From IMG/VR virus record IMGVR_UViG_3300021424_002361, positions 1 through 26,288 of that record: a stretch of 26,288 nt of DNA; one strand, written 5' to 3'. A program made the position numbers and the translations under genes. The first letter of the stretch is position 1. Every line of letters starts with the position of its first letter. Shown one piece after another: positions 22,594 through 26,288 of this stretch. The notes below the pieces were generated by a model. It had not been told where the DNA came from, did no database searches, and saw only the letters and a program-made list of their open reading frames with translations. The DNA comes from a virus.

Positions 22594-23067
22594 TTATAAT
22601 CTATATAATACTGTAATACCAATATTGTTATTATGTGTTACATTTAAAGTTGTATAATTAGCTCTTGTTGCTCTAAATACAGATTGTTCAACAATTATTT
22701 TTTTAGTAATAAATCCCCAACCTGCTGTTAGTGTAAACTTAGCATTTTCATCTTTAAAAAATGTAGCGCCTGTACCATATGTCACATATAATTGTTTATA
22801 AACAATATGCCTAGCACCTAATAAAACTGGTAATTGGATATAACCACCTTTATTTTGTTGTAAGCCTAAGTTTAATAGATAAGCAAACTTATCATTTCTT
22901 GGTTTAGCAAATTGTACTCGTTGTCCCCATCCTTTATCGTTCCATGTTACATTTTTAGTAATAGGAGCAAATAATGATGCACCAACGTTTACTTCTAATT
23001 TTTGGAATTTTTGTCCAAATACATTTGTGGTAATTAATACCGCTAAAATTAATAAAAAGTTTTTCAT
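22594..23067 (-). CDS. Secreted outer-membrane beta-barrel-like protein
   Basis: A 157-residue exported protein. Residues 1-18 form a signal peptide ending V-F-G-Q, of the form common in Bacteroidetes. The rest alternates polar and hydrophobic residues in strands of about ten (E-V-N-V-G-A-S-L-F-A, A-Y-L-L-N-L-G-L-Q, V-T-Y-G-T-G-A-T-F), ending N-I-G-I-T-V-L-Y-R-L. This fits a small outer-membrane barrel of eight or so strands. I do not recognise a family. It lies between the sliding clamp and dUTPase genes, an odd place for an envelope protein. It may change host surface properties during infection, for example to block other phages; this is inference. Confidence 0.6.
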   Translation of the reverse strand: MKNFLLILAVLITTNVFGQKFQKLEVNVGASLFAPITKNVTWNDKGWGQRVQFAKPRNDKFAYLLNLGLQQNKGGYIQLPVLLGARHIVYKQLYVTYGTGATFFKDENAKFTLTAGWGFITKKIIVEQSVFRATRANYTTLNVTHNNNIGITVLYRL

Positions 23068-23087
23068 AAATTTATTTTTTGTTTTTT

Positions 23088-23801
23088 TTAATTTGAAATT
23101 TCTACTAAATAATACTTACATACAAAGTCATCGATTTGGAATTCAACGTGTGATAAACCATCGGTTGATACTTTTAATTTTGCATTAGTTGCTTCTTTGT
23201 TTGCAGTAAGAATTTCTTTCAGATATTTTGCTGAAAATGAAATTGGTTTAACTTCGGTTGTAAATCCTTTAATCGCTGTAAAGGTGACTCTATTTGTTGA
23301 TATTGAAGAATAACCGATTGCTAACTTTAAATCATCACCTTCAGTAAAGATTGTAAATGTATCAATATCACTCAATGCACCTTTTGCCTTAATAAATTTA
23401 TCCACCATTTGGGATGTCATATCAATTTCAATACCAAAATCAGGTAATGCTTTTAAATCTGGTACGGGTGGAATTACACCCAAATCGGCCAACTGATACG
23501 ATGTTTCGGTATCATCTGAATTTAATTTTAGTGTAACTGCTTTATCACCTGTTTTATCAACTTTCAATGTAATATCGTTATCTAATACACCAATCATATT
23601 TTTGAGTAATGATGTTGTATAGATACCAACATTAAATGGTTTAGAAGTAAATGCATTAAATTCTACTTCACCTAATAGGGTTTTATCATCAGAAATAAAT
23701 CTTACTGATAATTTGGTTCCTTCTGCGTTCCATGCTACGGATTCAATAAGTCCTCCCAAAGAATACTTTTGAATAAATCTTAATAAATTGTTTTTGTTCA
23801 T
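23088..23801 (-). CDS. Sliding clamp (T4 gp45-like)
   Basis: A 237-residue protein with the length and fold pattern of T4 gp45 (228 residues): two domains of alternating strands with hydrophobic helices, Y-T-T-S-L-L-K-N-M-I-G-V-L-D in the first and M-V-D-K-F-I-K-A-K-G-A-L-S in the second, which align with the corresponding T4 L-N-G-F-L-G-I-L and L-L-R-V-S-R helices. Identity to T4 is low, so the call also rests on position among polymerase and loader genes. Three subunits would form a ring around DNA and hold the polymerase. It has a 38-base upstream gap with a promoter candidate, allowing separate expression. Confidence 0.85.
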   Translation of the reverse strand: MNKNNLLRFIQKYSLGGLIESVAWNAEGTKLSVRFISDDKTLLGEVEFNAFTSKPFNVGIYTTSLLKNMIGVLDNDITLKVDKTGDKAVTLKLNSDDTETSYQLADLGVIPPVPDLKALPDFGIEIDMTSQMVDKFIKAKGALSDIDTFTIFTEGDDLKLAIGYSSISTNRVTFTAIKGFTTEVKPISFSAKYLKEILTANKEATNAKLKVSTDGLSHVEFQIDDFVCKYYLVEISN

Positions 23802-23823
23802 TTGTTTTAAATTTTATGTTTGT

Positions 23824-23854
23824 TAAATATACGAAATTTTTATGAGAATGCAAA
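23824..23854 (-). promoter_or_regulatory. Putative Bacteroidetes-type promoter for the sliding clamp
   Basis: On the minus strand TTTG (23851-23854) is followed by exactly 19 bases and then TATATTTA (23824-23831). This matches the Bacteroidetes TTTG-N19-TAnnTTTG consensus except for the final base of the -7 element. The -33 part lies inside the last codons of the methyltransferase. The clamp ATG is 22 bases below, behind an A-rich leader. Confidence 0.45.
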
Positions 23855-24769
23855 AAACTTTTTAACTTTTTTATCCATTTCATATTCAATTTCTTTACAA
23901 TATGAAGGAATAATATATTCTCCTGGTTTACGAAATACCAAAATATATTCATGAGTTTTTGGCACATATCTTTTACATGCAGCCTGATATTGTGTTAATG
24001 TTGCAAATGGTGATATATTTTCCATAATAATAATATCGTGATGTGACCAACCCGCTTTCTTAAATGATTGAATTGTATCTCCGTGAAAGTTCAATAGATT
24101 TCCATTATCTCTAAAATCTGCTACTACCCAAACACAAAACGAACCGGCTTTTGCTACTCTAAAACAATTTTCAACACATAAATCTATTTCATTCATAAAA
24201 TCGGAATATGATTTATTATCACTTAATTGTCCTTCAACACTTTCATATTTTTCAATACTATAATATGGTGGACATGTAAAAATTAAGTCTGAAAAATTGT
24301 CTTCCGTTTTACTCAATTTTGTTCCATCACCTAAATATAATGTTGGTGATATACCTAACCTATCAAAGTGTGCTAATGCTCTTCTATGTGTGTTTGGTGT
24401 AATCTCATAACCATAATACTCTCTACCTAATTTTGTAGTTACAACTGCACGGGTCACTCTACCTGCAAATGGGTCAACAACTCTTGCACCGGGCATTGAC
24501 CAATATCTAATAATATTTTCCGCAACTCCGGCGTGAAACTCTGACATCTTTTGTGGTCCGCCGCCCGCTCCTTTAACATATCCACCATTTATTTTGCGGA
24601 TATCAATCTCGCCATCATCAAAATAAGCATCGTTCCACTTTTCTTTACTTTCTTTTGTTGGTTTGATAATAGAAAGTGGTAAAAAACCAAATTGGTCTTT
24701 TACATTTATATCCTCACGTATTGGTAAGATTTTTGATTGTTTTGTATAATGGTCTAAACTTCTACTCAT
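23840..24769 (-). CDS. DNA methyltransferase with polymerase-like C-terminal peptide
   Basis: A 309-residue N4-cytosine/N6-adenine-type DNA methyltransferase. Motif I is D-P-F-A-G at residues 99-103; the catalytic motif IV follows as T-C-P-P-Y-Y at 165-170 (C-P-P-Y in place of the usual N/D/S-P-P-Y), with S-I-E-K-Y-E after it; H-E-Y-I-L-V-F-R-K near the end is usual for the group. Order I before IV is that of alpha or gamma classes. No restriction enzyme is adjacent, so it probably protects or marks phage DNA. The C-terminus K-K-F-F-A-F-S nearly repeats the polymerase's last residues K-K-F-F-A-F, suggesting a sliding-clamp-binding peptide. It begins two bases after the polymerase stop. Confidence 0.85.
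   Translation of the reverse strand: MSRSLDHYTKQSKILPIREDINVKDQFGFLPLSIIKPTKESKEKWNDAYFDDGEIDIRKINGGYVKGAGGGPQKMSEFHAGVAENIIRYWSMPGARVVDPFAGRVTRAVVTTKLGREYYGYEITPNTHRRALAHFDRLGISPTLYLGDGTKLSKTEDNFSDLIFTCPPYYSIEKYESVEGQLSDNKSYSDFMNEIDLCVENCFRVAKAGSFCVWVVADFRDNGNLLNFHGDTIQSFKKAGWSHHDIIIMENISPFATLTQYQAACKRYVPKTHEYILVFRKPGEYIIPSYCKEIEYEMDKKVKKFFAFS
23847..23864 (-). repeat. 18-bp direct repeat, copy at methyltransferase 3' end
   Basis: AATGCAAAAAACTTTTTA (plus strand) occurs here and identically at 24776-24793. Both copies encode the K-K-F-F-A-F end of a protein. Confidence 0.8.
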
Positions 24770-24771
24770 AA

Positions 24772-26288
24772 CTAAAATGCAAAAAACTTTTTAGCGGTTT
24801 GTGCCTCTACTGATGCTTTCTCCCACTTTAACGCATTGTAGAAATCATCAATTTTATTTTCTAATTCTGCTTTATAGATTTCATCTCTATCAATATAGGT
24901 TTCAATAAAATCCGTAATCTCTTTAGGGTCATTGTAATCCTTAAACGCCACTCCTTCTAATCCTAATGGATTTGTTTTAAGATATACCCACTTTACTTTA
25001 TCACCATCTCTAATTGGTTCGTGCTTATATGGACAATCAAAGAATTTTAGTAATCGGTTATATGCTATTCCGGCTTTGACGTGTGCGGGTGTTCCTTTCT
25101 CAAATTCTGTAATTGCTTTTCCTTTTTGCCAATTACCACTATCATATTTACTCAATTCTTTAATTGCTCCACCCTTTGCAATTTTATTAACTGGTAGGTT
25201 TATCATATCTTTTTTAAAATCTAATAAGGATTTGTCTATATCAGCATTTGTTTTACCCATAAGAATGTCCTTTAAGGTTCTTGCCATAAAGTCCTGAAAT
25301 GCTTTGGGGAATGAACTTCTTACAACATCCAACCCTTTTACGTCCAACTTATCACAAGGAATGCCATTTTTCAAAATCATCCATTGTGCATATCGCTTCT
25401 TTGCCACCCAAAACCCTGCTTTACTAATATACTCTTTCTTAATTTCAAAGCGATGTTTCTCTTTTGGTATAAAGAAAAATCTCTCTGCTAAAATATCATA
25501 GAATTTATTTAAGAATGATTGTGTTTCATCTGCAATTATATTTACTTCTTGTGCCATTCTGTTTTCATCAAATTCTTTATATTCTGCGTATCTATGTTTT
25601 ACTAAAGGTTCTGCCATCATATAAATTGAATCGGTATCAATATACACATTGTAATCCTCTTTTGTTCCTAATTCTTTCCAATATTTTATATTTGCCATTT
25701 CCGCCGTTTTCTTAATCACTACCTGTCCGGTCAGAGTCACCGCTTCTGCATTATCTACATCATAAAAACGAAATGCGGGCAAACCCAATACACCATACAT
25801 TGAGTTTAAAAGAATTTTCTGCACATGCTGTCTTTTACCATAAAACTCATACTGGTCTGTATTTCCTTCTTCACCATATTTCTTTTCCAACTTTCTATAC
25901 TCAACTCTTTTTTTAAACCACATATCAAGTATATCTGCAATTAGACCTGGCTTATCCTGATTATATAATACCCCATTTGCTGCTACACCTAAATTACTAT
26001 CTTTAATTACTTCCTCTAATTCTGTTCGGGTATATTCATATGTTTCGTTTTTACCAATTATCTTATATGTGCCGGCATCTTCACCCTTAATCCAAGCTTC
26101 GGCATCCCAATTATTAATCTTACCAATCTTTGTTTCTGGCGATATATTAAGTGTCATAATAATTGAGGGATATAGTGATGTCAAATCCAAATCATAAATC
26201 CAATCATACTTACCAACGATGGGCTCTTTTACATATGCACCAATGAACTTCTCCTCATCATTATCACGTAGTGCCTGCATTCTTTCCT
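24772..26288 (-). CDS. DNA polymerase, family B (T4 gp43-like), C-terminal part
   Basis: The C-terminal 500-odd residues of a family B replicative polymerase; the frame stays open to the right edge, so the exonuclease domain and true start lie outside. Counting from the ATG at 26280, motif A is D-L-D-L-T-S-L-Y-P-S at 30-39 (catalytic Asp32), motif B K-I-L-L-N-S-M-Y-G at 155-163, and motif C Y-I-D-T-D-S at 213-218 with Asp215 and Asp217. It ends A-Q-T-A-K-K-F-F-A-F, in the place where T4 and RB69 polymerases carry the hydrophobic clamp-binding tail. It copies the phage genome with the clamp and loader encoded downstream. Confidence 0.95.
   Translation of the reverse strand, partial: ERMQALRDNDEEKFIGAYVKEPIVGKYDWIYDLDLTSLYPSIIMTLNISPETKIGKINNWDAEAWIKGEDAGTYKIIGKNETYEYTRTELEEVIKDSNLGVAANGVLYNQDKPGLIADILDMWFKKRVEYRKLEKKYGEEGNTDQYEFYGKRQHVQKILLNSMYGVLGLPAFRFYDVDNAEAVTLTGQVVIKKTAEMANIKYWKELGTKEDYNVYIDTDSIYMMAEPLVKHRYAEYKEFDENRMAQEVNIIADETQSFLNKFYDILAERFFFIPKEKHRFEIKKEYISKAGFWVAKKRYAQWMILKNGIPCDKLDVKGLDVVRSSFPKAFQDFMARTLKDILMGKTNADIDKSLLDFKKDMINLPVNKIAKGGAIKELSKYDSGNWQKGKAITEFEKGTPAHVKAGIAYNRLLKFFDCPYKHEPIRDGDKVKWVYLKTNPLGLEGVAFKDYNDPKEITDFIETYIDRDEIYKAELENKIDDFYNALKWEKASVEAQTAKKFFAF
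24776..24793 (-). repeat. 18-bp direct repeat, copy at polymerase 3' end
   Basis: Identical to 23847-23864 on the same strand and in the same reading phase relative to the K-K-F-F-A-F codons. Confidence 0.8.

Noticed and set aside
22591-22598. TATAAATA on the minus strand, like a T4 late promoter, before the gene at 22273-22578
   Set aside because: It would start transcription almost at the ATG, and the 8-mer is easy to find by chance in this AT-rich sequence; no second copy in a suitable place was seen.
23743-23967. A 74-residue minus-strand frame across the methyltransferase end and clamp start
   Set aside because: Both overlapped genes are well supported; this frame has no domain and starts inside the methyltransferase.
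229-25715. Plus-strand open frames of 60-118 residues
   Set aside because: All lie opposite well-supported minus-strand genes, are rich in residues expected from complementary AT-rich codons, and show no recognisable domain.
1-26288. tRNA genes, CRISPR arrays, insertion sequences or attachment sites
   Set aside because: None seen: coding sequence fills almost everything, with no cloverleaf-like segment, regular repeat array, transposase or long terminal repeat.

Overview
The window is a tightly packed, AT-rich piece of a tailed-phage genome with every supported gene on the minus strand, so transcription runs from the right edge to the left. Start and stop codons usually overlap (ATGA or TAATG) or lie a few bases apart, and no gene-free stretch reaches 50 bases. 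The right end carries a T4-type replisome: family B DNA polymerase, sliding clamp (gp45-like) and both clamp-loader subunits (gp44- and gp62-like). The host is probably a member of the Bacteroidetes. Two encoded proteins have signal peptides ending in the FGQ/FSQ style common there. Gene leaders are A-rich rather than Shine-Dalgarno-like. At least one promoter candidate fits the TTTG-N19-TAnnTTT pattern of that phylum. This is inference; no host or virus name can be read from the sequence.

Layout in transcription order. (1) 26288-20227, replication and nucleotide metabolism: partial DNA polymerase, a DNA methyltransferase, sliding clamp, a secreted barrel-like protein, a small unknown protein, dUTPase, clamp-loader ATPase, a zinc-ribbon protein and the small clamp-loader subunit. 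(2) 20227-18491: an SGNH-hydrolase-like protein and a PD-(D/E)XK nuclease with Cas4-like cysteines. (3) 18461-7805, a glycan cassette: nine glycosyltransferase-like proteins, a sugar-nucleotide epimerase, a SAM methyltransferase, a 2-oxoglutarate/Fe(II) oxygenase and two small unknown proteins. (4) 7764-4895: two small proteins (one with a membrane anchor and coiled coil), a HAD-fold protein, an APS-kinase-like P-loop kinase and a second SGNH-like protein. (5) 4862-17: an HNH-derived DNA-binding protein with an inverted repeat at its own start, a heptose-kinase-like GHMP kinase, IscU, an outer-membrane-like protein, IscA, a sugar-isomerase-type cupin, a third SGNH-like protein and a small unknown protein.

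The replisome genes copy the genome, and dUTPase keeps uracil out of it. The methyltransferase beside the clamp ends in nearly the same peptide as the polymerase (KKFFAFS versus KKFFAF), so it may also ride on the sliding clamp and modify DNA as it is made; this is the most interesting signal in the window. The glycosyltransferases, epimerase, GHMP kinase, cupin, APS-kinase-like protein and SGNH proteins together look like a system that builds or decorates a glycan on the virion or the host surface. IscU and IscA could supply Fe-S clusters, possibly to the phage's own Cas4-like nuclease.
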